Counted from the stretch's first letter, positions 7,325 to 15,079 are shown. The stretch: 20,678 nucleotides of DNA from Alphaproteobacteria bacterium (GCA_024279575.1 JAJRRJ010000137.1:1-20678); one strand, 5' to 3'. Numbers and translations are program-made. The notes: generated by a model not told the origin, from the letters alone.

Positions 7325-7489
7325 ATGAGTAATAGTTCAGATGAAAGCAAAAAGCCCTGGGGTCTGGGGTTGGTGTGGATTGCGGGATGGTTGTTTACGA
7401 TCGGGTTTTTGAATCTGGGAATTCGGGACGGGTTTTTTGGCCTGATTTTATGGCCATATCAGATTGGGAAGGCTGTGTCTGGCTTTTAG
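7325..7489 (+). CDS. Small membrane protein of unknown function, 54 residues
   Basis: I do not recognise this gene. The reading frame encodes 54 residues with a short polar, charged N-terminus (SSDESKK), then a tryptophan- and glycine-rich hydrophobic segment at about 14-33, a polar turn near 33-36, and a second hydrophobic stretch at about 37-46. It may therefore cross the membrane once or form a hairpin. An AGGGGAA Shine-Dalgarno lies just upstream of the ATG, and a plausible promoter precedes that. It is divergent from rplY and convergent with prs, whose stop is 7 nt away. The good ribosome site, fitting gap and membrane-like composition favour a real gene. No function can be given. Confidence 0.65.
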   Translation: MSNSSDESKKPWGLGLVWIAGWLFTIGFLNLGIRDGFFGLILWPYQIGKAVSGF

Positions 7490-7496
7490 TAAAGGG

Positions 7497-8429
7497 CTAA
7501 TCGAACAGGCTTGAAACTGATTGTTCGGCTGCGGTGCGGGCAATGGCTTCCCCGATGTGGTCGGAGATGGACAGGATGCGAATGTTGGAGGCTTTGCGAA
7601 CGGGTTTTGTCTCTGCAATAGAATCGGTCACCACCAGTTCTTTCAGATTTGACTTGGCGATGCGCTCCGGGGCGCCTGAGGATAACACGCCATGGGTGAT
7701 ATATGCCGAGACTTCTGTGGCCCCTGAGGCGAGCAAAGCGTCGGCAGCGTTGACCAGGGTTCCCCCTGAATCCACCAAGTCATCAATCAATATGCAGCTT
7801 TGTCCAGTGACATCACCAATGATGTGCATGACTTCTGATACGCCAGCCTTGGGGCGGCGTTTGTCAACGATGGCCAAAGGTGCGCCCAGGCGCGAGGCGA
7901 TATTGCGCGCCCGTACCACACCACCCGCATCGGGGGAAACAATGGTGAGTTTCTTGGTGTTATAGTTTTCCTTAATGTCGCGCACCGTGACCGGCGCGGC
8001 AAAAAGGTTATCTACCGGAATATCAAAAAACCCCTGAATCTGCCCGGCATGCAGGTCCATGGTTAAAACACGATCTACACCGGATTCAACAATAAGATTG
8101 GCGACAAGTTTTGCTGAAATGGGGGTGCGAGGCGCCGATTTTCTGTCCTGACGGGCATAGCCGAAATATGGAATAACTGCTGTGATGCGCCGGGCCGAGG
8201 ATCTTCTTACGGCATCCGTTAAAATCAGCAATTCCATCAGATTGTCGTTTACCGGGAAGGAAGTGGATTGAAGAATAAAAACGTCTTCACCACGCACATT
8301 GTCGCGTATCTCAACAAATATTTCCTTGTCGGCAAATTTTTTGACAATGCAATCTGCCAGCGGAATATCCAGATATTGCGACACGGCTTTGGCAAAGGCG
8401 GGGTTTGAGTTACCGGTTAGGATGATCAT
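7497..8429 (-). CDS. prs: Ribose-phosphate pyrophosphokinase
   Basis: This enzyme makes PRPP from ribose 5-phosphate and ATP for nucleotide, histidine and tryptophan synthesis. The 310-residue protein is full length for class I PRPP synthases. Visible motifs are the subunit-interface stretch IPYFGYARQDRK (86-97), the metal-binding DLHAGQIQGFF (125-135), the flexible-loop region VDKRRPK (188-194), and the PRPP-binding loop IDDLVDSGGTL (215-225). The ATG at 8429 follows AGGG by 7 nt. It lies 114 nt downstream of the midA-pgeF frame on the same strand. Its product also feeds Apt, encoded nearby. Confidence 0.97.
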   Translation of the reverse strand: MIILTGNSNPAFAKAVSQYLDIPLADCIVKKFADKEIFVEIRDNVRGEDVFILQSTSFPVNDNLMELLILTDAVRRSSARRITAVIPYFGYARQDRKSAPRTPISAKLVANLIVESGVDRVLTMDLHAGQIQGFFDIPVDNLFAAPVTVRDIKENYNTKKLTIVSPDAGGVVRARNIASRLGAPLAIVDKRRPKAGVSEVMHIIGDVTGQSCILIDDLVDSGGTLVNAADALLASGATEVSAYITHGVLSSGAPERIAKSNLKELVVTDSIAETKPVRKASNIRILSISDHIGEAIARTAAEQSVSSLFD

Positions 8430-8543
8430 GAGCGACCCTGTCTCAAGTTTTTCTCAGGCGGGTATCTGGACAACCAGTTCCCTTGGCGAATCTCGATTTC
8501 GCGAGTCCCTTAGCGCTTGGAACGTGTTTGCGCAACAGTGCTG

Positions 8544-10406
8544 TCAGCTAATCGTTAATTTGTCCGTATTTAGAGCAATGATTGAAATCTGCCTGCCGGT
8601 TTTTTCGCCTCTATGGGTGGCAAGGCGGTGGGAAAAATATTGATCGGGATGGGCATAGGTGCAGCCACCAATTTGAGAAATATTGGCGAGTTGTTGTTTC
8701 TTCAGTTCAGAAAAAACAAAACCGGGCAGGTCAAAATGCTTGCTGTTGGTTTTTCCCATTTTGGTGATGAAGCGTTGTCCTTTAGGGTGCTGGCTCAGAA
8801 AATTGCTGGTCCAGTCCGAGCCGACTTCATAATTTTGCTGCCAGATTGTTGGGCCAAAGGCTGCGATGATGTTTTTTGACCGGGCACCTAAGTTTAACAT
8901 GGCTGCGACGGTGTTGGTAATAATCCCGGAAACCGCGCCCTGCCACCCTGCGTGGCACGCGCCAATAATACCGGCCTCAGGGTCGGCAAATAATACCGGG
9001 GTGCAATCTGCAGTGAGTATCCCCAAACCAATGCCGGGGGTTTTGCTCACCATGGCGTCGGCTCTGGGGCTTGAAGTCATGTCAAAGGTATCATCGATTG
9101 TAATAATATCGGCTGAGTGGACTTGGGAAAGGATTGCCAGTTTGTCCGGCGCGATCCCCAATGCGGCAGAGGCAATGGCGCGGTTGTTTTGAATAAAATC
9201 CGGATGGTCACCCATGGCACCTGACACATTGAGGGAGGCGAACGGGGCCGGGGAGCAACCGCCTTCACGACCCAAAAACCCGTGGGAAATATTTGGGGAG
9301 GCCAGCAGGGTCTTGTCCTGCTCCAGCGGCGCCGGAGGGGTGCCAAACATCACCATGACCTTGAACAGGTCGCCCATTTGGTCCTTGTCGGTCAGGCGCA
9401 AAAAATCGGACCTGATGCTCTGGGCTTTTGCAGGGTTGGCGGCGCAGAGGTTTTTCGCGCGTTCTTCAATGCGAAATTCTTTGAGCATTTGGCCCTGGGT
9501 GCCCCAATAATGGGCGCGGGTGCCGACCGCATGCGCTGCGTTGATTAGCGCTTCAAAATCCACGTGGGCGGAAAGGTCCGCGTCGCCGGGATGAATAAAT
9601 GGATCAGTAAATTTATGATCAGATATGGCCTGAAAAGTTTCGCCTGTTCGGGTGTTTGTGTAGCCATAATCAATTGCCACCATCGCCCCGCCGGTGCGGT
9701 TCAGGATTGTTGCCAATTCAGAAACTGTCTGTATGGCGAGGGGGCAGGTTTCCCATATCTCCCCTTGTTCGGGGCCTTTGATCTGGGGCGGGAAAACATT
9801 GTGGGGCATAGGGGTGGGGGAAAGCCCAAAGGCAAGGTTGTTTTCATTTAGACCGACCATGCGTTCATGCCAGTTTTGGTTGTCAAACTGGAACTGCCTG
9901 ATGGGCAATGCGTCAAAAAACTCGTTAGCAAGGATGATTTTGGGGTTTTTGCGTTCGCCCAATTGCTTAATTTCGTTGATCCAAACCGGTGCATACCCGC
10001 TCAGTGTTCGTTTTTGAGCCTTGATCAATACCGGATTGGTTTCGAGCAAAACAATATTGATGGCTTTTTTGGCATGCGCATCTTTGGAAATTACCCGTAA
10101 CGCATCAGCCATTAAAGTGCCGCGTCCGGGGCCAAGCTCAACAAGGTCAAAATTACCGGGGCACCCTAAAACATACCATTGTCCCAAAGCCCAGACACCC
10201 AGAATTTCCCCGAACATTTGGGAAACTTCGGGTGCGGTTGTGAAATCACCCTTTGAGCCGAGTGGATCTAGTTTCTTATAGTATCCAAATTCGGGGTGGG
10301 TAAGACACAAGCGCATATAGGTCGCAAGGGACATGGGTCCCTGATTGGTGATTTGGGCTTTGATCTGCTCGGCCAGAGATAGTCGCTTGGTATCAGTAGT
10401 CGGCAT
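8544..10406 (-). CDS. Fused MidA-type SAM methyltransferase and PgeF-type (YfiH/laccase-fold) protein
   Basis: One uninterrupted 620-residue frame joins two families usually encoded by adjacent genes. Residues 1 to about 358 match the MidA/NDUFAF7 SAM-dependent methyltransferases: ELGPGRGT at 90-97 binds SAM, NEFFDALP at 161-168 is family-specific, and MGDLFKVM at 344-351 is the usual end. The mitochondrial homologue methylates an arginine of complex I; the bacterial substrate is unknown. Residues of about 364-620 match PgeF/YfiH (peptidoglycan editing; purine nucleoside activity in relatives). The expected metal and catalytic residues are H430, C468 and H485. The join is short (GTPPAPLEQDK), with no linker domain. 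ATGs at residues 351 and 353 could allow internal initiation. The start overlaps the lgt stop by 14 nt. Both family assignments are secure; whether the protein stays fused in the cell is unknown. Confidence 0.9.
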   Translation of the reverse strand: MPTTDTKRLSLAEQIKAQITNQGPMSLATYMRLCLTHPEFGYYKKLDPLGSKGDFTTAPEVSQMFGEILGVWALGQWYVLGCPGNFDLVELGPGRGTLMADALRVISKDAHAKKAINIVLLETNPVLIKAQKRTLSGYAPVWINEIKQLGERKNPKIILANEFFDALPIRQFQFDNQNWHERMVGLNENNLAFGLSPTPMPHNVFPPQIKGPEQGEIWETCPLAIQTVSELATILNRTGGAMVAIDYGYTNTRTGETFQAISDHKFTDPFIHPGDADLSAHVDFEALINAAHAVGTRAHYWGTQGQMLKEFRIEERAKNLCAANPAKAQSIRSDFLRLTDKDQMGDLFKVMVMFGTPPAPLEQDKTLLASPNISHGFLGREGGCSPAPFASLNVSGAMGDHPDFIQNNRAIASAALGIAPDKLAILSQVHSADIITIDDTFDMTSSPRADAMVSKTPGIGLGILTADCTPVLFADPEAGIIGACHAGWQGAVSGIITNTVAAMLNLGARSKNIIAAFGPTIWQQNYEVGSDWTSNFLSQHPKGQRFITKMGKTNSKHFDLPGFVFSELKKQQLANISQIGGCTYAHPDQYFSHRLATHRGEKTGRQISIIALNTDKLTIS

Positions 10407-11211
10407 TGGGAGTTTTCATAGCCTTTGCAATAAGAACGATACCAACGATTAAAATCGGCAGGGTCAACATCATGCCCTGGGTGACCCAGTTTGTATTGAA
10501 GAGATAACCGATATGGGCATCGGGCAGGCGCACCTGCTCCACAAGCAGTCTTGAAAGAGCATAGCCAACGCCAAAAATGCCGGCGGCAAGACCAGGTTTT
10601 CTAAGACCAAAATACATATGGGTGACAAAGCGGATAACGATAAACAGAATCAGTCCCTCAAGCACCGCTTCATAGAGCTGGGTTGGATGATGGGGCGCCC
10701 CTTCAGTGCCGGGAAAAATTACGCCCCAGGGGAGATCGGTCGGGCGGCCATAAAGTTCGCCATTGATAAAGTTGGTGATGCGTACCAGAAAAATTCCGAT
10801 AGTGGAGACGGCGGCCAGCAAATCAAGAGAGGAGAGGAAGTTTGCCTTTTTGTGGCGGCCAAAAAAATACATGGCCACAACAACCCCGATCAGCCCGCCG
10901 TGGAAAGACATGCCCCCCAGCCATGTTTGAAAGATGTGCAAGGGATTGGCCATGAAATATAAGGGGTCGTAAAATACCACATATCCCAGGCGGCCACCGA
11001 TGATGGCCCCCAGAACAGCCCACATGCCAAAGTCGATAAACTGATCCGGGGTAAAGGGGGCGTTGCTCTTGTGCCAAAGGGATTTTTGCTTGAGCAGGGA
11101 GCGGCCATAAATAATGCCAAGTAAAATGCCCACGAGGTAGCCAAGCGAATACCAGCGCACCACAAGGGGGCCTAAACTAAAGGCAACGGGGTCGATGTCA
11201 GGAAAGGGCAA
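10393..11211 (-). CDS. lgt: Phosphatidylglycerol--prolipoprotein diacylglyceryl transferase
   Basis: This inner-membrane enzyme adds diacylglycerol to the lipobox cysteine of prolipoproteins, the first step of lipoprotein maturation. The 272-residue protein has about seven hydrophobic helices and the family signatures: GGMSFHGGLIG at 99-109 with H104, RITNFINGELYGR at 144-156 (the Lgt signature), HPTQLYE at 175-181, and a late arginine in the VRLPDAHIG region. The start is TTG, supported by GGAG 7 nt upstream (CGGAG before the start); no ATG lies closer to the conserved N-terminus. It overlaps the downstream midA-pgeF frame by 14 nt and is divergent from ubiK across 124 nt. Confidence 0.95.
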   Translation of the reverse strand: MPFPDIDPVAFSLGPLVVRWYSLGYLVGILLGIIYGRSLLKQKSLWHKSNAPFTPDQFIDFGMWAVLGAIIGGRLGYVVFYDPLYFMANPLHIFQTWLGGMSFHGGLIGVVVAMYFFGRHKKANFLSSLDLLAAVSTIGIFLVRITNFINGELYGRPTDLPWGVIFPGTEGAPHHPTQLYEAVLEGLILFIVIRFVTHMYFGLRKPGLAAGIFGVGYALSRLLVEQVRLPDAHIGYLFNTNWVTQGMMLTLPILIVGIVLIAKAMKTPNADY

Positions 11212-11279
11212 ATTTCAGCTCCGAAATAGTTTTGTAAAGCATGGGGGGCGGTTTGGCTCTGGTCAAGTGGGTGATTGAT

Positions 11280-11299
11280 ACCTAAATAGGTCTTATAAA
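11280..11299 (+). promoter_or_regulatory. Candidate ubiK promoter region with palindrome
   Basis: The palindrome ACCTA-AA-TAGGT (11280-11291) is followed at once by a TATAAA -10-like box (11294-11299). No good -35 lies at the right distance (TTGATA at 11275-11280 is only 13 nt away), which would suit a promoter that depends on an activator or is controlled at the palindrome. It is predicted by eye. Confidence 0.28.
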
Positions 11300-11335
11300 T
11301 CACTTTCAGGCGAGTTAAAGGCACAGGAGATTACA

Positions 11336-11614
11336 ATGGGTCAGGGCAGCAAGGTATTTGATGATATCGGACGGTTGATGAACGATGCAGCGGGAGTTGC
11401 TGATGGGGTGCGGCGTGAAGCGGAAACCGTTTTCAAATCGCAGATGGAGCGCATTGTAGCGGATATGGATCTGGTCAGCCGGGAAGATTATGATGTGTTA
11501 CGCGAAATTGTGGAAGTTCAGGGGGAGGAAATTGCCATGTTGCAAAAAGAGCTGGCTTCCTTTCGTACCCGGAAGAAACCGACGTCAAAACCAGTATCAA
11601 AACCCACAAAATAG
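11336..11614 (+). CDS. ubiK: Accessory factor UbiK family protein (BMFP domain)
   Basis: The 92-residue protein matches the membrane fusogenic/BMFP family (UbiK, formerly YqiC), which helps ubiquinone biosynthesis under aerobic conditions in E. coli. The N-terminal half is amphipathic (FDDIGRLMNDAAG), and the C-terminal half is a coiled coil at about 50-77 (REDYDVLREIVEVQ, then EIAMLQKELASF), as expected for a trimeric protein. The last 15 residues are a Lys/Pro/Ser tail. AGGAGA lies 5 nt before the ATG. It stands alone between divergent lgt and the ybjN-proC-csaA run. Family membership is clear; function in this organism is inferred from the family and fits the bc1 genes elsewhere in the window. 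Confidence 0.88.
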   Translation: MGQGSKVFDDIGRLMNDAAGVADGVRREAETVFKSQMERIVADMDLVSREDYDVLREIVEVQGEEIAMLQKELASFRTRKKPTSKPVSKPTK

Positions 11615-11825
11615 CTGATAGGCTGGTAGGTTTTGCCTGTGTACAACTCAATTGTATTAACCAGTTGTTAACCATGTTCAACCGAACATCCACAGATGTT
11701 TTAGGTGTAAAACCATGAAGCGCGTGCCACAGGGATGGTGAGCGGTGTAGACTTGAAACATAGTATGATTCGTAACTGTTCTAATTGTTGCGAGGAATTG
11801 ATAATTATATTTCAAGGCGGCATTT

Positions 11826-12328
11826 ATGGGACTATTGCTTCAATCAGAACCCGATCGTACCATGCACCCGGTGGATATTATTGAGCATATTGCGTCGATA
11901 AATGACTGGGCGTTTGAACGACAGGAAGCGGATGAAATCTCCATTACCCTGAGGGGGGGTGGAGTGACTACCATGTGACCTTTTCCTGGATGGAGCATAT
12001 GGAGTCTTTACATGTGGCCAGCGCTTTTGATCTAAAGGTGCCAGAAGCGCGTGAGGGGGAAGTGCGCAAGCTGATTTCCCAGATCAACGAGCAGATGTGG
12101 ATCGGGCATTTTGATATCTGGAGCAATGAGGGCGTGGTTTTGTTTAGAAACTCGCTTCTTTTATCCGGGGGGGCGGAAATATTGCCCCAGCAGTGCGAGA
12201 CGCTATTGCGCTCGGCAACAGAGGCTTGCGATCATTATTATCAGGCATTTCAGTTTGTAGTTTGGGCTGGAAAATCCTCTCGTGAGGCTTTGGAATATGT
12301 GCTGTTTGAGACGGCTGGAGAAGCATGA
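11826..12328 (+). pseudogene. YbjN-domain protein gene interrupted by a one-base frameshift
   Basis: The sequence encodes a YbjN-family (type III secretion chaperone-like fold) protein of unknown function, common beside proC in alphaproteobacteria. The start at 11826 (AAGGCGG upstream) reads 44 family-like residues to SITLRG, then meets TGA at 11976. The family sequence continues in the next frame as WSDYHVTFSWMEH and runs on to AFQFVVWAGKSSREAL and FETAGEA. The switch falls in a run of seven G at 11953-11959. Adding one G restores a 167-residue protein. The downstream part alone could start at the GTG at 11975 (117 residues) but lacks the N-terminus. Its stop overlaps the proC ATG. A sequencing or assembly error, a real mutation and slippage are all possible. 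Confidence 0.85.
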
Positions 12329-13140
12329 ACATTAAAGAAATCGGTTCGCTAATTCTAGTGGGGGCCGGGCAAATGGGCTCGGCGCTGGCCAAGGGGTGGC
12401 TGGCCCATGGCATGCCGGGTTCTGCGTTGACGTTGGTTGACCCGACCCCTGGAAAAGCAACGCATGAATTTGCCAAATCCAACGGTGTGTTGTTGCTTGA
12501 AGAAATGCCAAAGACACCCGCTGATGTGCTGGTGCTGGCTGTTAAGCCGCAAATCGCTGGACAGGTTATGAAACAGATCAGGGATGATATTGGACCTGAA
12601 ACATTGGTGTTGTCGGTTGTTGCGGGATATTCTTTGGCATCGTTGAGTGCGCATATGGGCACGACCCGGATTGTGCGCACTATGCCCAATACACCAGCGC
12701 AAGTTGGTAAAGGGGTGACAGGGGCGGTTGCTGGTTCTGGAGTAAGTTATGAGAACCGGGAGATGGCTGATGCGGTTCTTGGGGCGTCGGGCCGGGCGGT
12801 CTGGTTGGAGCAGGAAGATCAGATTAATGCGTTGACGGCGGTTTCCGGATCAGGACCGGCCTATGTATTTTTGATGGTTGAGGCGATGGCCGCTGCCGGG
12901 GTCGCTGAGGGGTTAGACCCCGAAATATCCACGATACTGGCGCGCGAAACTGTAATCGGGGCCGCAGCTTTGATGGATGCAGACCCAACCGAAGCGGCGA
13001 TTTTGCGAAAAAATGTGACGTCGCCCAACGGGGTGACAGCCGAGGGATTGGCGGTGTTGATGGCAGAACCAGGCCTTGGCGAGTTGATGGGCCGGGCGGT
13101 TGCGGCGGCACGTCGGAGAAATATTGAACTGGGTGAATAA
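12325..13140 (+). CDS. proC: Pyrroline-5-carboxylate reductase
   Basis: This cytoplasmic enzyme reduces 1-pyrroline-5-carboxylate to proline with NAD(P)H, the last step of proline synthesis. The 271-residue protein has the dinucleotide-binding GAGQMGSALAKGW at 13-25, the VLAVKPQ strand of the Rossmann domain, RTMPNTPAQVGKG, and the signature region GSGPAYVFLMVEAM in the C-terminal helical domain. Length is normal. The ATG overlaps the ybjN stop (ATGA), and the csaA-like gene starts 1 nt after the proC stop, so all three appear to be on one transcript. Confidence 0.96.
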   Translation: MNIKEIGSLILVGAGQMGSALAKGWLAHGMPGSALTLVDPTPGKATHEFAKSNGVLLLEEMPKTPADVLVLAVKPQIAGQVMKQIRDDIGPETLVLSVVAGYSLASLSAHMGTTRIVRTMPNTPAQVGKGVTGAVAGSGVSYENREMADAVLGASGRAVWLEQEDQINALTAVSGSGPAYVFLMVEAMAAAGVAEGLDPEISTILARETVIGAAALMDADPTEAAILRKNVTSPNGVTAEGLAVLMAEPGLGELMGRAVAAARRRNIELGE

Positions 13141-13141
13141 T

Positions 13142-13492
13142 GTGTCTGATAGTACGCCACAAATTGAATTTGATGAATTCCTGAAAGTTGATATTCGCAG
13201 CGGAACAATCGTTGAAGCTAAAGTATTTCCTGAAGCGCGCAAGCCCGCCTATATTCTCATGATAGATTTTGGCGGTGAAATCGGGATTAAGAAATCTTCA
13301 GCTCAAATTACGGAGCATTATCAGCCTGAAACTCTTTTGGGTAAGCAGGTGATGGCGGTGGTCAATTTTGCGCCGCGTCAAATCGGGCCAATAAAATCAG
13401 AAGTTTTAACGCTTGGGTTTGCTGATGGTGATGGTGCAATTGTTCTGGCTTCAGTGGACAGGAAGGTGCCAAACGGTGCGCGCTTGATGTGA
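13142..13492 (+). CDS. csaA: CsaA-like tRNA-binding domain protein
   Basis: This 116-residue protein is a stand-alone tRNA-binding (OB-fold) domain like that at the C-terminus of methionyl-tRNA synthetase. Bacterial CsaA proteins dimerise and have been proposed to act as secretion chaperones. Family motifs are FLKVDIRSGTI near the N-terminus, KSSAQIT, MAVVNFAPRQIG, and a closing VPNGARL. The start is the GTG at 13142, with GGGTGA a few bases upstream. The open frame extends back into proC, but that part overlaps it out of frame. The gene follows proC by 1 nt and is convergent with the marR-type gene. Family assignment is firm; its biological role is not. Confidence 0.88.
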   Translation: MSDSTPQIEFDEFLKVDIRSGTIVEAKVFPEARKPAYILMIDFGGEIGIKKSSAQITEHYQPETLLGKQVMAVVNFAPRQIGPIKSEVLTLGFADGDGAIVLASVDRKVPNGARLM

Positions 13493-13515
13493 GGCATTGA
13501 GTTGCCTCATATTTT
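13490..13515. terminator. Shared terminator between csaA-like and marR-type genes
   Basis: TGAGGCA (13490-13496) pairs with TGCCTCA (13503-13509) around a 6-nt loop, followed by TATTTT on the plus strand. Both stop codons of the convergent genes lie in the stem: TGA at 13490-13492 for the csaA-like gene and TGA (minus) at 13509-13507 for the regulator. The T-tract is short, so strength is uncertain. Confidence 0.5.
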
Positions 13516-14046
13516 GCCTTCAAAGCTCTTGATTAACTGGAGTTCGGCAAGTGTCTGGTGATCTGTTTTTTCAATCATGGCTATCACAAAGCTGCGAACG
13601 GTTTGTTGTGCTTCTTCAGGCAATTCATTTAACGCACTATTGATGCGCCGGGTTTGGCTTTCGGATAGCAGGGCAAAAAAGTCTTGGCCTTTTGGGGTAG
13701 CAAAAAGCAGGCGCTGGCGGCGGTCTACACTGCCAATATGTTGTTCAATATAGCCTTCGTCGATTAGTTGGCGCAATACGCGGGCCAAACTCTGTTTGGT
13801 GATTTTAAGAATTTCAAGCAGGTCGGCAACTGGCATTGCAGGGCGAATATTGACAAAGTACAGCACCCGGTGATGGGCGCGGCCAAATTTGTGGCCTGCA
13901 AGCAATTCATCAGGTGCCGAAACAAAGTCGCGATAGGCAAAGAAAAACAGCCCCATAATGTCTAGCGGCATGTCGGCAAGACGCGGGTCGGTTGGCGACA
14001 TAGAATTTATGTCAGTAGTATTGACATTTATTTTTTTTAGAGTCAT
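13507..14046 (-). CDS. MarR-family transcriptional regulator
   Basis: The product (179 residues from the ATG at 14046) is a winged-helix MarR-type DNA-binding protein. Recognisable parts are LFFFAYRDFV and FGRAHHRVLYFV in the dimerisation helices, the recognition segment MPVADLLEILKITKQSLARVLRQL, and the wing GYIEQHIGSVDRRQRLLFATPKG. The start is uncertain. ATGs at 14046 and 14001 are both in frame, neither has a clear Shine-Dalgarno, and the 15 codons between them are AT-rich and contain an inverted repeat, so 14001 may be the true start. It is divergent from ilvE, which it may regulate together with itself. No ligand can be inferred. Confidence 0.85.
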   Translation of the reverse strand: MTLKKINVNTTDINSMSPTDPRLADMPLDIMGLFFFAYRDFVSAPDELLAGHKFGRAHHRVLYFVNIRPAMPVADLLEILKITKQSLARVLRQLIDEGYIEQHIGSVDRRQRLLFATPKGQDFFALLSESQTRRINSALNELPEEAQQTVRSFVIAMIEKTDHQTLAELQLIKSFEGKI

Positions 14047-14131
14047 CGTATGGCCAAGGGTCAACTGAAGTCTGTTCCTCTTATCCCAGAGGGCGCCGGT
14101 TTTGCCAAGGGATAATAGGGTCAGGTTTATT
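14009..14131. promoter_or_regulatory. Divergent marR/ilvE control region
   Basis: A candidate marR promoter on the minus strand has -35 TTGGCA (14108-14103) and -10 GATAAG (14085-14080), 17 nt apart. A candidate ilvE promoter on the plus strand has -35 TTGCCA (14102-14107) and -10 TTTATT (14126-14131), 18 nt apart. The two -35 boxes are the two strands of the same short palindrome. An inverted repeat, ATGTCA (14009-14014) and TGACAT (14022-14027), lies downstream in the marR leader or first codons and is a plausible operator. Predicted by eye. Confidence 0.38.
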
Positions 14132-14163
14132 TGGATTTGAATCGCAGGATAAGGAATTATAAA

Positions 14164-15045
14164 ATGGCTGGTATTTCTATGGATCAGCGGGACGGGTGGA
14201 TTTGGTATGATGGGGAATTTGTTCCCTGGCAGGACGCAAAACTTCATGTTTTGACCCATGGGCTGCATTATGCTTCAAGCATTTTTGAGGGTGTGCGCTC
14301 CTACAGCGGAAAAGTTTATAAGCAGCGCGAGCATACCGAGCGGTTGATAGCATCCGGGAAAATGCTGGATTGTGATATTCCCTATTCCGCTGATGAACTG
14401 GATGCGGCAACTGATGCGGCAATCGAAAAAAACGGACTTACAGGGTCCGATGCGGTTTATATCCGCCCCTTTGCCTGGCGTGGTTCGGAGGAAATGGGTG
14501 TTCCAGCGCGTAACAATATGGTTCATGTGGCGATTGCGGTATGGGACTGGCCCAGCTATTTTTCCATGGAAGAGAAGCTCAAAGGTATCCGTATGACTAT
14601 GGCGGACTGGCGGCGGCCTTCCCCTGACACAATTCCGTGCAAAGCCAAGGCGGCGGGTCTTTATATGATTTGTATGCTTTCCAAGCATGCGGCCATGGAC
14701 AAGGGATATACCGAAGCGCTGATGCTGGATCATAAGGGGCAGGTGGCCGAGGCGACCAGCGCCAATGTTTTCTTTCATCGCGATGGCGAATTGCATACGC
14801 CGATTGCTGATACTTTTCTGGACGGTATTACCCGGCGAAGTGTTATTGAGCTGGCAAAGAGCAATGGTCTGAAAGTGATTGAGCGGCGCATCATGCCTGG
14901 GGAACTGGGGGATTTTGACGAGTGCTTTTTAACCGGAACTGCGGCTGAAATTACGCCGGTGGCGGAAATCGACGCGGTTACTTATACGCCGGGTAAAGTG
15001 TGCGAACTGATTGTTTCAGCCTATGCCAGGGAAGTGCGCAAATAG
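14164..15045 (+). CDS. ilvE: Branched-chain amino acid aminotransferase
   Basis: This fold-type IV PLP enzyme carries out the last step of leucine, isoleucine and valine synthesis by transferring an amino group from glutamate. The 293-residue protein has HGLHYASSIFEGVRSY at 32-47, the PLP-binding lysine probably at K162 (CKAKAAGLY), and EATSANVFF at 196-204, with N201 near the cofactor. LTGTAAEITPV at 257-267 is the family C-terminal signature. The ATG at 14164 follows AAGGAA by 6 nt; an upstream in-frame TTG has no such support. It is monocistronic, divergent from a MarR regulator, and convergent with moaE. A closely related D-amino acid or other class IV transaminase is less likely given the motifs. 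Confidence 0.93.
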   Translation: MAGISMDQRDGWIWYDGEFVPWQDAKLHVLTHGLHYASSIFEGVRSYSGKVYKQREHTERLIASGKMLDCDIPYSADELDAATDAAIEKNGLTGSDAVYIRPFAWRGSEEMGVPARNNMVHVAIAVWDWPSYFSMEEKLKGIRMTMADWRRPSPDTIPCKAKAAGLYMICMLSKHAAMDKGYTEALMLDHKGQVAEATSANVFFHRDGELHTPIADTFLDGITRRSVIELAKSNGLKVIERRIMPGELGDFDECFLTGTAAEITPVAEIDAVTYTPGKVCELIVSAYAREVRK

Positions 15046-15079
15046 GTTTTAATCTGGTGCCATTTTTATAGCGATGAGT

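Noticed and set aside
8430..8543. Imperfect repeats in the gap before prs as a possible small RNA or riboswitch
   Set aside because: Pairing is weak and interrupted, with no T-tract and no motif of a known riboswitch class that I can recognise.
10618..10962. Open frame of 114 codons opposite lgt
   Set aside because: It is antisense to the conserved Lgt core, has no Shine-Dalgarno, and its composition mirrors the Lgt reading frame.
12144..12689. Open frame of 181 codons opposite ybjN and proC
   Set aside because: It is antisense to the conserved proC nucleotide-binding domain and is composed of shadow codons, with no Shine-Dalgarno evidence.
14047..14268. Longer start for the MarR-type regulator
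   Set aside because: The extra codons would overlap the ilvE start and promoters and show no family similarity.
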